Shown here in pieces: positions 41,324 to 50,665 of a DNA stretch of 55,816 nucleotides. A program made the translations under genes and the position numbers. Source of the stretch: Bacteroidales bacterium (lineage in GTDB: Bacteria > Bacteroidota > Bacteroidia > Bacteroidales > WCHB1-69). The notes under the pieces are model-generated. The model had not been told where the DNA came from. It saw only the letters and a program-made list of their open reading frames with translations, and ran no database searches. Numbering within the stretch: the first letter of the stretch is position 1; each line of letters starts with the position of its first letter. The stretch covers positions 1 to 55,816 of the forward strand of contig JAFZZT010000001.1 of assembly GCA_017615595.1 (NCBI GenBank). Direction: 5' to 3'.

Positions 41324-41941
41324 ATGATCTTAAAGATATACCCAGAGAATCCCAACCAACGCCATGTCAGCAGAGTCATCGACTGTCTGCAGGATGGCGG
41401 CATTGTCATCTACCCCACCGACACCATCTACGGTATGGGGTGTGACATCTTCAAGCAGAAGAGCATCGAGCGCATCACGGAGATATTGGGAGACCGCAAG
41501 AAAAAAGACTCCATGACCTTCATCTGCGCCGACCTCAGCGACATCTCCAACTACACGAAACCCATCCCCAACAATATCTTTAAGGTCATGAAGAAGGTGC
41601 TCCCCGGACCGTTCACCTTCATCCTCGAAGCCAACAACAACGTACCCAAGTTGTTGCAGAGCAAGAAGAAAACCATCGGCATCCGCATTCCCGACAATCC
41701 CATCATCCTGGAGATTGTGCGGCAGTTAGGGCATCCCATCCTTTCCACCTCCGTAAAAGACGAAGACGAGATTATTGAATACACGACCGATCCCGAACTC
41801 ATCTACGAACGGTTCGACGACATGGTGGACATTGTGATTGACGGCGGTTACGGCGACAACACCCCCTCCACCGTGGTGGATTGCACCAGCGGCGAAATCG
41901 AAGTCATACGTGAGGGGAAAGGAGACATCAACCTTCTATAG
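41324..41941 (+). CDS. L-threonylcarbamoyladenylate synthase family protein (YciO/YrdC/Sua5)
   Basis: A 205-residue single-domain YrdC protein: GGIVIYPTDTIYGMGCDIF (about residues 26-44), then KKKDSMTFICADLSDIS (about 59-75) and GIRIPDNPIILEIVRQLGHPILSTSV (about 123-148), with the KxR/SxN-type ATP and substrate pocket. TsaC/Sua5 make threonylcarbamoyl-AMP for t6A37 of tRNAs. The KKDSMTFIC form is nearer the YciO subgroup, whose own role is less certain, so no symbol is given. Transcription may come partly from read-through of the SRP RNA promoter. Its end overlaps the convergent O-antigen-ligase-like gene by 14 bases. Confidence 0.85.
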   Translation: MILKIYPENPNQRHVSRVIDCLQDGGIVIYPTDTIYGMGCDIFKQKSIERITEILGDRKKKDSMTFICADLSDISNYTKPIPNNIFKVMKKVLPGPFTFILEANNNVPKLLQSKKKTIGIRIPDNPIILEIVRQLGHPILSTSVKDEDEIIEYTTDPELIYERFDDMVDIVIDGGYGDNTPSTVVDCTSGEIEVIREGKGDINLL

Positions 41942-43457
41942 CCTTCTGCTCAGGCCAATATAACAGCAACATCGGCAGCATCAACGAAAACATCATTCGC
42001 CCTGTTTGGGCTTCCAGCGTGTCCTCAATCACCATGGACATGAGCAGCAGCATCACCAGACCCACATAGACATAGTTGACCTGTTTGCGCATCCGCACGA
42101 AGGGGTACACCATCATGAACACAAAATACAGGATGATGGGAATGCCGCACTTCAGACCTAATGTGAGCATCTGATTATGGCATCCGCGTTGTTTTTTATA
42201 GGCAATGGAAGACTGATCAGCTTCGAGTTGCGCATCCACCTCGTCTTTATCGTCCCCCAGTCCAACGCCCAGCAGCGGGTGTTGTCTGTAAATCTTCCAG
42301 GATGTCTTCCAGAGTTCCAATCGTTCCAAGAGAGAGGAGTTCTCGATATAATCGCAACATTGGTACAGGGCGATGGAGAAATAGGTCGGATACAGGGTGC
42401 TCCTGAAATCCATGTTTCTGGGATAAAGATAGTTGGGAATACCTCTTTCGATATTGCGGATATCCTTATGTTCCAGCGACATAAGCGCTTCATAGTCTTT
42501 ATGCAGCCCCTTGGAGTTCAGGTAACGGACGAGCACGTTCTCCCTGCTTTCCGTCAAATCGGAGTCTGAGCGGAGAGCCCAGGCTTCTTGCAGTTCCTCT
42601 CGACAGACATAATAGCCGATCCGGTGACCGTTCTCTATAGGCGTGTTAAGGTCAAAGGTGTATGGATTCCCCATGGCCGTCTCGCGGGTTGTCACCAGAT
42701 GGTCTTTGTCGGCGAAGAACTGCACCGTGATGATGACGAGATAGGTACACAAGAGGACAAACAGGGCCAGGACAATACCGCTTTGCCACTTCAGGCTCTT
42801 CGGGGCCACGATCAGCCGCCAAAGGGCATAGCAGAATGTCAGCACCAGGATACACACAATGCCTGTCATCGTATGGGAGAAAATCGCATAGACGAAGAAG
42901 AGCAGGGCCAGCAAACCGTACAGCGAGCGTTGTATGCCGGCCATGTCGCTGAGCACCATGAAAGCCACTGACAGCACGAAGGAAAGCACCACGCAGAGGC
43001 TAAAGCGGATATGGTCCACAAAGAGGGATATGTCGCGCATTTCCACCACGTTATGGGCCACCCAGTAGAACCAGGAGGAGATACAGCAGAAAAGGGTGCT
43101 GAGGATAAAACCATGGAGGATAAAGCGGGTGGCTTTAGGGGTCAGCGGGCGGGAGGTCGTCAACAGAACCGGCATGAAGACCAGCGGCAGCTGCGCCAAC
43201 AGCTCGTGACCAGCACTTGTCCAGTTGTCGTTACGGAACAATCCTATGAACAGGAAGAGGTAGAGTGCCGCGAAGACAAAACCGACCTTCTGATTGCAGA
43301 TGCGCTGCCATTTCTCCTTCCAGTCCCACTCTACCACCCAGTTGAGGAAGAGCAGGAATGTAGATAATCCCATCAGAAAATGGGACAGGGGCAGCGAGAC
43401 CACCAGCAGGGTCAGGCACAATACATATATACTATAGTGGATGTCGAGTCTTTTCAA
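41928..43457 (-). CDS. O-antigen ligase/polymerase-like membrane protein (Wzy_C family)
   Basis: A 509-residue polytopic protein with about eleven membrane helices. The large periplasmic loop (about 255-425) ends in the Wzy_C signature: PLLGVGLGDDKDEV, then CHNQMLTLGLKCGIPIILYFVFMM with the conserved HNQxL. WaaL-type enzymes move lipid-linked O-antigen onto lipid A core; Wzy members polymerise it. Which of the two is done here is not decided by sequence. It follows the S41 protease gene by four bases and is probably translated from the same mRNA. Confidence 0.85.
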   Translation of the reverse strand: MKRLDIHYSIYVLCLTLLVVSLPLSHFLMGLSTFLLFLNWVVEWDWKEKWQRICNQKVGFVFAALYLFLFIGLFRNDNWTSAGHELLAQLPLVFMPVLLTTSRPLTPKATRFILHGFILSTLFCCISSWFYWVAHNVVEMRDISLFVDHIRFSLCVVLSFVLSVAFMVLSDMAGIQRSLYGLLALLFFVYAIFSHTMTGIVCILVLTFCYALWRLIVAPKSLKWQSGIVLALFVLLCTYLVIITVQFFADKDHLVTTRETAMGNPYTFDLNTPIENGHRIGYYVCREELQEAWALRSDSDLTESRENVLVRYLNSKGLHKDYEALMSLEHKDIRNIERGIPNYLYPRNMDFRSTLYPTYFSIALYQCCDYIENSSLLERLELWKTSWKIYRQHPLLGVGLGDDKDEVDAQLEADQSSIAYKKQRGCHNQMLTLGLKCGIPIILYFVFMMVYPFVRMRKQVNYVYVGLVMLLLMSMVIEDTLEAQTGRMMFSLMLPMLLLYWPEQKAIEG

Positions 43458-43461
43458 GGAA

Positions 43462-45099
43462 TCAGTTTTTGGGAGAGAGGATTTTCTGATAACGCTGTTG
43501 GTCGAGCAAGATACCCTTGGCAGTACTCACCTCCGGATCAAAGCCCAGCATATTCTGATAACGTCCTTTCTGATAATAATAACGAACCACAATCTCGGTG
43601 CTCAGGTATTCTTTGATCTCTTCTTTGTAGGTCTCCAGGTCGCGGGATTTATCCTCCTCCAGTTTAGCCTTGAGCGCTTCATACTCCTTCTTGATTTTAG
43701 AGAAGCCCTTCACCTCCTCCGCATCTTTTTTGAAAAGTTCGAGCGCCTTCTCCATATCCGTTTCATACGTAAACTCCTTGTCCTTCAAAAAATTCAGAAA
43801 ATCCGCATAGATAGCATCGTCCACCTTGAACTGATCGGCGGGAGGGATGGTTGGATGAGTGGCGTGATATTGGTTGGCGTAATCAAAGATCAAATTGTTG
43901 ACCACGAGCGCATACAGGACATCGCTCAAGATCGTATCCTCGGTGAGTACATCTGGTTCCACGCCGCCCTTGTCATAGACGGTGCGTCCGTGTTTGGTCT
44001 TGAAGGCCACGGCCAGAGAGTCCGGGATCTTGTAGGCGCCTTGGGTGGTATCCTTTTCAAAATATTCGATATTCTGGACGCAGCGGCCAGAGGGGATGTA
44101 GTATTTGGCCACCGTGATCTTCATCGAGGTATTGAAGTCGAGGGGCAGCACATTCTGCACCAGGCCCTTGCCGAAGGTCTTCTTGCCGACAATCACGCCA
44201 CGGTCGAGGTCTTGGAACGCGCCGGCCACGATCTCGGAGGCGGAGGCGCTGTGCTCATTGACGAGCACCACCACGGGTATCTCCTTGTCGGTGACGGGCA
44301 TAGAGGTCTTGTGGACGCGCTGCATCTCCGGAATCTTGCCTTTGGTCTCCACAATCTGGACATTCTGATCCACGAAGATGTTCATGATGTTGACGGCCTC
44401 GTGGAGCAGACCGCCGCCGTTGTTGCGCAGATCGAGGATGAGATAGCGCATCCCCTCCTTCTTGAGCTGGAGGAAGGCGCTGCGCACCTCCTCACCGGCC
44501 TTGTCCGTAAACTGATCCAGCTTGATATAGCCCACCTCATCGCCGATCATGCCGGAATAAGGAATGTTGGGCATCTTGATCTCCTCACGCACAATCGTGA
44601 ATGTCAGGGTTTTGTTCTCTGTGGGACGGAACACTTCAATGGTCATCGTGGAGCCGGGTTGTCCCTTCATGGCCGCGCTCACATCTTCGGAGTTCTTGCC
44701 CTCCAGCGATTGTCCGTTCACCTTCTTCACAATATCCCCCGCCCGGAGTCCGGCTTTCTGTGACGGGGTATTCTCGTATGGTTCAGAGATGACCACATCC
44801 TTGCCCTTCTGTTGAATGAGTGCGCCGACTCCACCATATTGGCCAGTCGTCATCATACGCACATCTTCAATCTCCGACTCCTTGTAGTAAACGGTATAGG
44901 GGTCCAAGCTGGCCAACATCGCATCGATGGCCGTCTCGGTCAGTTTGCCGGGAGATATCTCATCGGCGTATTTGTCATTTAATTCTTTGAGGATGGAGAC
45001 AAAAATATCGACATTTTTCGCTATGTCAAAGTCATTTTGTGCAAAAGCCGGCATCGTGAAGATAGCCGCAAATAACCATACAAGCAGTTTACGCTTCAT
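43462..45099 (-). CDS. S41-family carboxyl-terminal processing protease
   Basis: A 545-residue exported protease. The signal peptide (1-20, ending AFA-QN) is followed by an N-terminal helical region, a PDZ domain (about 85-172, GGVGALIQQKGKDVVISEP ... GDIVKKVNGQ) and the S41 core. The core has YIKLDQFTDKAGEE, LDLRNNGGGLL, the catalytic serine in NEHSASASEIVAG (281-293) and the lysine in VGKKTFGKGLVQ (about 304-315). A long charged helical tail ends the protein. CtpA/Prc relatives trim or degrade envelope proteins in the periplasm. It is the first gene of a unit with the ligase-like gene, driven by the promoter at 45124. Confidence 0.95.
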   Translation of the reverse strand: MKRKLLVWLFAAIFTMPAFAQNDFDIAKNVDIFVSILKELNDKYADEISPGKLTETAIDAMLASLDPYTVYYKESEIEDVRMMTTGQYGGVGALIQQKGKDVVISEPYENTPSQKAGLRAGDIVKKVNGQSLEGKNSEDVSAAMKGQPGSTMTIEVFRPTENKTLTFTIVREEIKMPNIPYSGMIGDEVGYIKLDQFTDKAGEEVRSAFLQLKKEGMRYLILDLRNNGGGLLHEAVNIMNIFVDQNVQIVETKGKIPEMQRVHKTSMPVTDKEIPVVVLVNEHSASASEIVAGAFQDLDRGVIVGKKTFGKGLVQNVLPLDFNTSMKITVAKYYIPSGRCVQNIEYFEKDTTQGAYKIPDSLAVAFKTKHGRTVYDKGGVEPDVLTEDTILSDVLYALVVNNLIFDYANQYHATHPTIPPADQFKVDDAIYADFLNFLKDKEFTYETDMEKALELFKKDAEEVKGFSKIKKEYEALKAKLEEDKSRDLETYKEEIKEYLSTEIVVRYYYQKGRYQNMLGFDPEVSTAKGILLDQQRYQKILSPKN

Positions 45100-45123
45100 T
45101 TTCTATCTTTCTTTTAAGGGCGG

Positions 45124-45131
45124 CAAAGATA
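45124..45131 (-). promoter_or_regulatory. -7 promoter element for the S41 protease gene
   Basis: Minus-strand TATCTTTG followed by CCGCCC, 24 bases before the ATG at 45099. Confidence 0.65.
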
Positions 45132-45254
45132 ATAAAAATGCGGGAATGGTGCCACACCTCGTCACAACATCAAGTATATTATTGATTTCAAGCTTGGTAA
45201 AAAACTGTTTGCATTTTAAAAGAAAAAAAAAGTATAAAAAAGACAAATTTTTCG

Positions 45255-45262
45255 TATGTTTG
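45255..45262 (+). promoter_or_regulatory. -7 promoter element for the HdrB/HdrA-like genes
   Basis: TATGTTTG followed by CAGCC, 27 bases before the ATG at 45290. Upstream is a long A-rich run with no TTG box. Confidence 0.55.
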
Positions 45263-45289
45263 CAGCCTATCTTTTTTGAATCTTAGAAT

Positions 45290-46345
45290 ATGGGAAAACG
45301 CTTTTGGAACGAATATCAGAAGACTATCGCAAAGGATCATTTCTTTTACGAGCGCAGCTGCATACGACAGACTTTCTTTCCAGGCTCCGAGGCCGCCTTT
45401 CTCAACATCATACGGAATGACCTGGGTTTAGACATATATGACTCTTCGCACCAGCACACTTGCACGGGTATCGGGTATCATGCGGACGTGGTTCCCTTTG
45501 AGACCACGATGACCATTGTCGCCCGGCTTTTCTCCTTGATGACGGAGAAGGGTTACGAGAACTATGTGCCATCCTGCGTCACCTCCTTCGGCATATTCAC
45601 CGAAATCATGGAGAAATGGGAAGAGAACCCCGCCTTACTGGAGCAGGCGCGCGAGTTGCTGCACAAAGCCACGGGCCGCACCTTCGAGTTGCCCAAGAAC
45701 ATCGCCCACCCCTCCGACATCATATTTTCGTATCGTAACGAGTTGAAGGAGAAGATGAAATATCAGCTGGTGAACCGCTTCACGGGCAAGCCGCTCAAGG
45801 TGGTGGAGCACATTGGCTGCCACTACGCCAAAATATTCCCGAAACACGGTGTGGGCAACGCTGAGTTCCCCTACGTGCTGGCGGGCATGATTGAGTCTTG
45901 GGGCGGTGAAGTGGTGGACTATCCGGAGAGACGCCACTGCTGCGGCTTCGGCTTCCGCCAGTATCTGGTACAGGAGAACAGAGGCTACTCTGTCGCCAAC
46001 TCCCGCAAGAAGTTCGAGTCCATGGAGCCCTACGAGCCCGACTTCATCGTGGCCAACTGCCCGGGTTGTGCCATGTTCCTCGACAAATGGCAGTACACCA
46101 TCGCCGAGATGGAGCACAAGACCTACGACAAAGAGGGCTACGGCATCCCGGTGCTCACCTACGAAGAGATGGCAGGGCTGCTGTTGGGCTACGACCCTTG
46201 GGAACTGGGACTTCAGCTTCATCAGGTGCAGTGTGAGAGCCTGCTAAACAAGATTGGCGTGGAATATGACCCCAGAACCAAATACAACGGCTACGGCGGC
46301 AAGATCCTGCCCAAGCCCAACAAACCATCCGTACTCAAAGTTTAA
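45290..46345 (+). CDS. HdrB-like (CCG-domain) heterodisulfide-reductase-related protein
   Basis: A 351-residue protein with two cysteine-rich CCG-type regions. The first has Cys24, Cys58 (HTCTG, so a single rather than double Cys) and Cys96 (PSCVTS). The second has Cys177 (HIGCHYA), Cys217-Cys218 (HCCGFGF) and Cys257/Cys260 (NCPGCAM), the pattern that in methanogen HdrB holds non-cubane 4Fe-4S clusters. In non-methanogens such proteins pair with HdrA flavoproteins to move electrons in disulfide or quinone-linked reactions. An HdrA-like gene follows directly. No HdrC ferredoxin gene is next to it, and the real substrate is unknown. Confidence 0.85.
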   Translation: MGKRFWNEYQKTIAKDHFFYERSCIRQTFFPGSEAAFLNIIRNDLGLDIYDSSHQHTCTGIGYHADVVPFETTMTIVARLFSLMTEKGYENYVPSCVTSFGIFTEIMEKWEENPALLEQARELLHKATGRTFELPKNIAHPSDIIFSYRNELKEKMKYQLVNRFTGKPLKVVEHIGCHYAKIFPKHGVGNAEFPYVLAGMIESWGGEVVDYPERRHCCGFGFRQYLVQENRGYSVANSRKKFESMEPYEPDFIVANCPGCAMFLDKWQYTIAEMEHKTYDKEGYGIPVLTYEEMAGLLLGYDPWELGLQLHQVQCESLLNKIGVEYDPRTKYNGYGGKILPKPNKPSVLKV

Positions 46346-46382
46346 TCTCATCCACTATAACTATCCGAAAAACAACTACAAC

Positions 46383-47390
46383 ATGTCAAAAATCGCCATT
46401 ATAGGAGCCGGTCCCGCCGGCATTGAGGTTGCCTCCATCTTAGCCAAGCACCATGAGATAGACCTCTTCGAGCAGGAAGCCGCTCCATTATGCAACATAC
46501 GCAACAAAGCCCTTTTGTTTCCGGACTTCACCTCCGCGGACGAGTTGGCGGACCAGCTGATGCTCAAGCTGGAGCATCCCCACATCGCCACCCATTACGG
46601 TGTCAAGATCCAGGACCTCCGGCGTGACGGAAGTGGCTGGCAACTCACCGACTCCGCGGGCAATGCCTATCCCGCCGACTATGTGGTGCTGGCTACCGGC
46701 TACGAAGTCTTCGACGCGCACAAGAAAGAAGAGCTGGGTTACGGCATCTACCCCGGCATCATCACCTCTTTGGATTTGGAGAAGATGATCAAGACGGGGA
46801 AGGTGACCAACACCATCGGGGATCCGCCCAAGACCGTCTCTTTCCTGCAGTGTGTCGGCTCCCGTGACGAGAAGTCGGGCAACCACTACTGTTCCAAGGT
46901 GTGCTGTGTGACAGCTGTCAAGCAAGCCATCGAGGTGCGCAAGTTGTTGCCGAACACCGCCATTTACGTCTTCTACATGGACCTCCGCATGTGGGGTCAG
47001 GGGTTTGAGGAGATGTACCGCACGGCGCAGGAGCAGTACGGCATCAACTTCGTCAGAGGCCGTATCTCGGAGGCCGCCTCCACCTACGACCAGCGGGTGC
47101 AGCTGAAGGCCGAGGACACCCTGATGGGATTGCCCCTCAATATGAGCACCGACCTGTTGGTGCTGATGGTCGGCATGTGCGCTTCGGTAGGCACGAAAGC
47201 CTTGGCCCAAGCCGCCGGCATCGCAGGCGACTACGGCTTTGCGCAGAGCGTGTCCGAGCATTTGCGCGACAACCTGACGGAGCAGGAAGGACTCTTCGTG
47301 GCCGGCGCCTGCAAGCGCCCCATGTCGGTCAACGACACCATCCAGGACGCCCGCGCCGCCGCCATCACCATTCTTGAAAAAATATCATAA
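46383..47390 (+). CDS. HdrA-like FAD-dependent oxidoreductase
   Basis: A 335-residue flavoprotein starting at ATG 46383 (MSKIAIIGAGPAGIEVASIL); a longer frame upstream overlaps the HdrB-like gene and is not used. FAD-binding GAGPAG is at 8-13. The HdrA hallmark FLQCVGSRDE, then YCSKVCCVTAVKQA (about 155-185), is clear, and a late glycine-rich GLFVAGACKRPMSVNDTIQDA binds the flavin again. The short N-terminus lacks the extra Fe-S domain of methanogen HdrA. It probably forms an electron-transfer complex with the HdrB-like neighbour. Confidence 0.85.
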   Translation: MSKIAIIGAGPAGIEVASILAKHHEIDLFEQEAAPLCNIRNKALLFPDFTSADELADQLMLKLEHPHIATHYGVKIQDLRRDGSGWQLTDSAGNAYPADYVVLATGYEVFDAHKKEELGYGIYPGIITSLDLEKMIKTGKVTNTIGDPPKTVSFLQCVGSRDEKSGNHYCSKVCCVTAVKQAIEVRKLLPNTAIYVFYMDLRMWGQGFEEMYRTAQEQYGINFVRGRISEAASTYDQRVQLKAEDTLMGLPLNMSTDLLVLMVGMCASVGTKALAQAAGIAGDYGFAQSVSEHLRDNLTEQEGLFVAGACKRPMSVNDTIQDARAAAITILEKIS

Positions 47391-47408
47391 ACATAACCTT
47401 TCTACGAT

Positions 47409-49355
47409 ATGAGTTATATTGAATTCGACAAAAACGACCTCGTCAACCTGCACTTCTCCACATCGCGGGAGATCTTGCGGTGCAGCCGGACAGGTTCTTT
47501 CGCCACCACCACCCTCGTGGGCCTCAACACCCGGAAGTATCACGGCCTCTTCATCGTGCCGCAAGACCGGATGAACGGCGACCGGCATCTGCTGGTCTCC
47601 AGCCTCAACGAGACAGTCGTCATCAACAACATGGATTTCCATATCGGCAACATCCAATACAAAGGTGGCATCATCGAGCCCAAGGGGAACAAATACCTCC
47701 AGCACTTCACGGCCGACAACATTCCGTCATACCTGTACCGTGTGGGGAAATTCAACTTCTCCAAGGAGTTGCTGTTCCTCAACAACGCCGACAGACTGAT
47801 CATCAAATACACCATTCTGGACGACTTTGAGAGCGCCTCGTTCATCTTCAACCCGCTGCTCGCCTTCCGTTCCATCCATAGCCTCACCCACTGCAACGAT
47901 GCGGTCAACACTGGCTATGAGACGGTTGATCAAGGCATTGGATACTGCCTGTACAACAACTACACGCCTGTCTATATCCAATGTTCCGAGCCGATTTATT
48001 ACGAGCATGGTCCGCAATGGTACCGAGATGTGGAATACCAGGAGGAGCTGAATCGCGGCTATGAAGGTCATGAGGACCTGTACATGCCCGGTCGTTTGAC
48101 AGCCCGGGTGTCGGCCAAGGAGTTCTACATCACCATTGGCACGGAGCCCACCGACCCCACGAAGCTCTCCGAGCTCTATGAACAGGAGAGCATCTATCAC
48201 ACCAACCGTTCTTCTTTCTTCAACTGTCTGAAGAATGCGGCGGAGCAGTTCATCGTCAAGCGCAACGGACACACGGAGATCATCGCCGGTTATCCTTGGT
48301 TTGGCCGCTGGGGTCGCGACACCTTCATCGCCTTGCCGGGCCTGACGCTCGCGCTCAACAAGCCGGATCTCTGCAAGGAGATCATGGACAATATGATTGC
48401 CGAGATGAACGAAGGTCTCTTCCCCAACATCGGCAACGGGGACGCTGCCGCCTACAACTCCGTGGACGCGCCACTCTGGTTCTTCAGGACCCTGCAGCTC
48501 TATGCTGAGAAGACCCGTAGCAAGCGCAAAATCTGGGAGGAGTATGGGGACACGATGAAGAAGATCCTCAACGCATACCGCTATGGCACCCTCAACCACA
48601 TCCATCGTTTGGACAACGGGTTGATCTATGCCGGCGGCGAGGGCTTGGCCTTGACGTGGATGGACGCCATCGTGAACGGCACGCCCGTGACGCCGCGTAC
48701 CGGATGCCAGGTGGAGATCAACGCCCTCTGGTACAACGCCGTCAAGTTCAGCCTTGAGGTGGCGCAAAGCGCCAAGGACAAAGAATTCGTCAAGGAATGG
48801 GAAGCGCTCATCCAAGACTTCCCGGCCGTCTTCAAGGAGCATTTCTGGTCCAAGGAGATCGGCTATCTGGCCGACTACATCAACGGCGACTACCAGAACT
48901 TCCAGGTGCGGCCCAACATGATGATCGCAGCCTCCCTGCCCTATTGTCCTGTCAGCGAGAAGATCCGCCAGCTTGTCTTGAAGCGCACTTGCGAGGAGCT
49001 GCTGACCGAGAAGGGCATCCGCAGCCTCTCCCCCAACGATTCGGAATACAAGGGACACTATTTCGGCAACCAGGCAGAGCGCGATGCCGCCTACCATCAG
49101 GGAACCTGCTGGATCTGGCTGCTCTTCCCGTTCACCGATGGCATGTTCGCCGTCTATCAAGACTCCTGCATCCCCTTCATGGAGAAGGTGTTGTACCGTT
49201 TCGACAGCTGCATGACCCACTATGGCATCTCCACCATCGCGGAGATCACGGACGGCGACCCGCCCTACAAACCCAACGGCTGCATCTCCCAAGCATGGAG
49301 CGTGGCTGCGCTGCTGTACATCAAATGGCGTATTGAGCAGCATACTAGAAAATAG
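47409..49355 (+). CDS. Glycogen debranching enzyme (amylo-alpha-1,6-glucosidase type)
   Basis: A 648-residue enzyme. The N-terminal GDE domain (about 1-260) begins SYIEFDKNDLVNLHFSTSREIL and includes LVGLNTRKYHGLF. The C-terminal (alpha/alpha)6 domain starts near 285 with the conserved YPWFGRWGRDTFIALPGL and continues with YNSVDAPLWFFRTLQ and ALTWMDA, with its acidic catalytic residues. It removes alpha-1,6 branches from glycogen or related glucans in the cytoplasm. It is the first of three adjoining alpha-glucan genes (debrancher, GT4, GH57), an arrangement known from Bacteroides. Confidence 0.92.
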   Translation: MSYIEFDKNDLVNLHFSTSREILRCSRTGSFATTTLVGLNTRKYHGLFIVPQDRMNGDRHLLVSSLNETVVINNMDFHIGNIQYKGGIIEPKGNKYLQHFTADNIPSYLYRVGKFNFSKELLFLNNADRLIIKYTILDDFESASFIFNPLLAFRSIHSLTHCNDAVNTGYETVDQGIGYCLYNNYTPVYIQCSEPIYYEHGPQWYRDVEYQEELNRGYEGHEDLYMPGRLTARVSAKEFYITIGTEPTDPTKLSELYEQESIYHTNRSSFFNCLKNAAEQFIVKRNGHTEIIAGYPWFGRWGRDTFIALPGLTLALNKPDLCKEIMDNMIAEMNEGLFPNIGNGDAAAYNSVDAPLWFFRTLQLYAEKTRSKRKIWEEYGDTMKKILNAYRYGTLNHIHRLDNGLIYAGGEGLALTWMDAIVNGTPVTPRTGCQVEINALWYNAVKFSLEVAQSAKDKEFVKEWEALIQDFPAVFKEHFWSKEIGYLADYINGDYQNFQVRPNMMIAASLPYCPVSEKIRQLVLKRTCEELLTEKGIRSLSPNDSEYKGHYFGNQAERDAAYHQGTCWIWLLFPFTDGMFAVYQDSCIPFMEKVLYRFDSCMTHYGISTIAEITDGDPPYKPNGCISQAWSVAALLYIKWRIEQHTRK

Positions 49356-49386
49356 ATTTAATGTAATGAATAAATACTGAAACGAT

Positions 49387-50664
49387 ATGAGAGTATTAAT
49401 GTTTGGATGGGAATTTCCACCGCACATCTCCGGAGGTCTGGGGACCGCCTGCTACGGTCTCACCAAGGGACTTTCGCTGAATGGCGTGGATGTTACTTTT
49501 GTCATGCCCAAAGCTTCTGGCGACGAGGATCCGACCTACGTGCGGGTTGTCAACGCCAGCGATGTGGAGGTGGACACCCGCATGGCCAGTTTTTATACCG
49601 GAAACCGCCAAGTCTCCTATCTGCAAGTCAACACCAACCTGATACCCTACGTCGGGTTGGACGACTACTACAACGTGGTGAACCAGATTGACAGCGGTCT
49701 TATCAACGAATACACGACAGGAGAGAAACGCAAATATGTCTTCACCCCTGGTTATGGGCCGAATCTGATGCAGGAGGTAGCCCGCTATGCGGAAGTGGCG
49801 ACAGAGATCGCCAAGAACGAAGAGTTTGACATCATCCATGCCCACGACTGGCTGACCTATCGTGCCGGCATGGCTGCCAAGAGAGTCAGCGGCAAACCAC
49901 TGGTGGTACACATTCACGCCACCGAGTATGACCGTTCCGGGGAGAACAACCGCAACGATATCGTCTATAACCTGGAGCGCGAGGGCATGATGGCCGCCGA
50001 TGCGGTGTGCGCCGTCAGCAACCTGACCCGCCAGATAGTCATCGAGAAGTACGGCATCCCCGCCGAGAAGGTCTATACGTTGCACAATGCAGTGGTCCCG
50101 AACCCCCAGAAGCACGCCTTCGCCAAGAATGTGGATGAGAAGATCGTCACCTTCTTGGGCCGCGTCACCTTCCAAAAAGGACCCATCTACTTCGTGGAGA
50201 CCGCCAAGATGGTGCTGGACCGCGACCCCAACGTGCGCTTCGTGCTGGCCGGTGACGGAGATATGATGAAAGTCGTCATCGACCGCGTGGCGGAACTGGG
50301 CATCTCCGACCGATTCCACTTCACCGGTTTCCTCCGCGGCACCGACATCGACAAGATGTTCGGCATGAGCGATGTCTATGTGATGCCCTCCATCTCCGAG
50401 CCCTTCGGCATCTCCCCGTTGGAGGCCATGCAGTCGAAAGTGCCTGTCATCATCTCCAAGCAGTCTGGCGTTTCCGAAGTGTTACACTACGCCATCAAGA
50501 TCGACTTCTGGGACATCAACGCCATGGCCGATGCCATCTACGGCATCCTACACTCCCCTGCCCTTTACAAAGTATTGTCTGTAAAAGGTTACGAAGAAGC
50601 CAACAACCTCAAATGGGAGGATGTGGCCAAAAGACTCAAATTGATTTATGAAAAATATGCATGA
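49387..50664 (+). CDS. Family 4 glycosyltransferase, glycogen-synthase-like
   Basis: A 425-residue GT-B enzyme. MFGWEFPPHISGGLGTACYGL carries the glycine-rich GGLG loop of starch/glycogen synthase relatives. IIHAHDWLTY, HIHATEYDRSGENN, TFLGRVTFQKGPIYF and SISEPFGISPLEAMQ (with E-x7-E) follow in order. It likely builds an alpha-1,4-glucan or maltooligosaccharide from an NDP-glucose. It lies between the debranching enzyme and a GH57 enzyme, one base before the latter's chosen start. A role in glycogen metabolism is strongly suggested by context. Confidence 0.92.
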   Translation: MRVLMFGWEFPPHISGGLGTACYGLTKGLSLNGVDVTFVMPKASGDEDPTYVRVVNASDVEVDTRMASFYTGNRQVSYLQVNTNLIPYVGLDDYYNVVNQIDSGLINEYTTGEKRKYVFTPGYGPNLMQEVARYAEVATEIAKNEEFDIIHAHDWLTYRAGMAAKRVSGKPLVVHIHATEYDRSGENNRNDIVYNLEREGMMAADAVCAVSNLTRQIVIEKYGIPAEKVYTLHNAVVPNPQKHAFAKNVDEKIVTFLGRVTFQKGPIYFVETAKMVLDRDPNVRFVLAGDGDMMKVVIDRVAELGISDRFHFTGFLRGTDIDKMFGMSDVYVMPSISEPFGISPLEAMQSKVPVIISKQSGVSEVLHYAIKIDFWDINAMADAIYGILHSPALYKVLSVKGYEEANNLKWEDVAKRLKLIYEKYA

Positions 50665-50665
50665 T

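Noticed and set aside
43441-44763. Open frame of 440 codons opposite the S41 protease
   Set aside because: Antisense shadow; the S41 motifs on the minus strand are clear and complete.
46254-46382. Upstream extension of the HdrA-like gene
   Set aside because: It overlaps the conserved end of the HdrB-like gene, and the FAD motif begins right at ATG 46383.
47727-49427. Open frame of about 560 codons opposite the debranching enzyme
   Set aside because: Antisense shadow of a strongly conserved enzyme gene; no domain or start signal.
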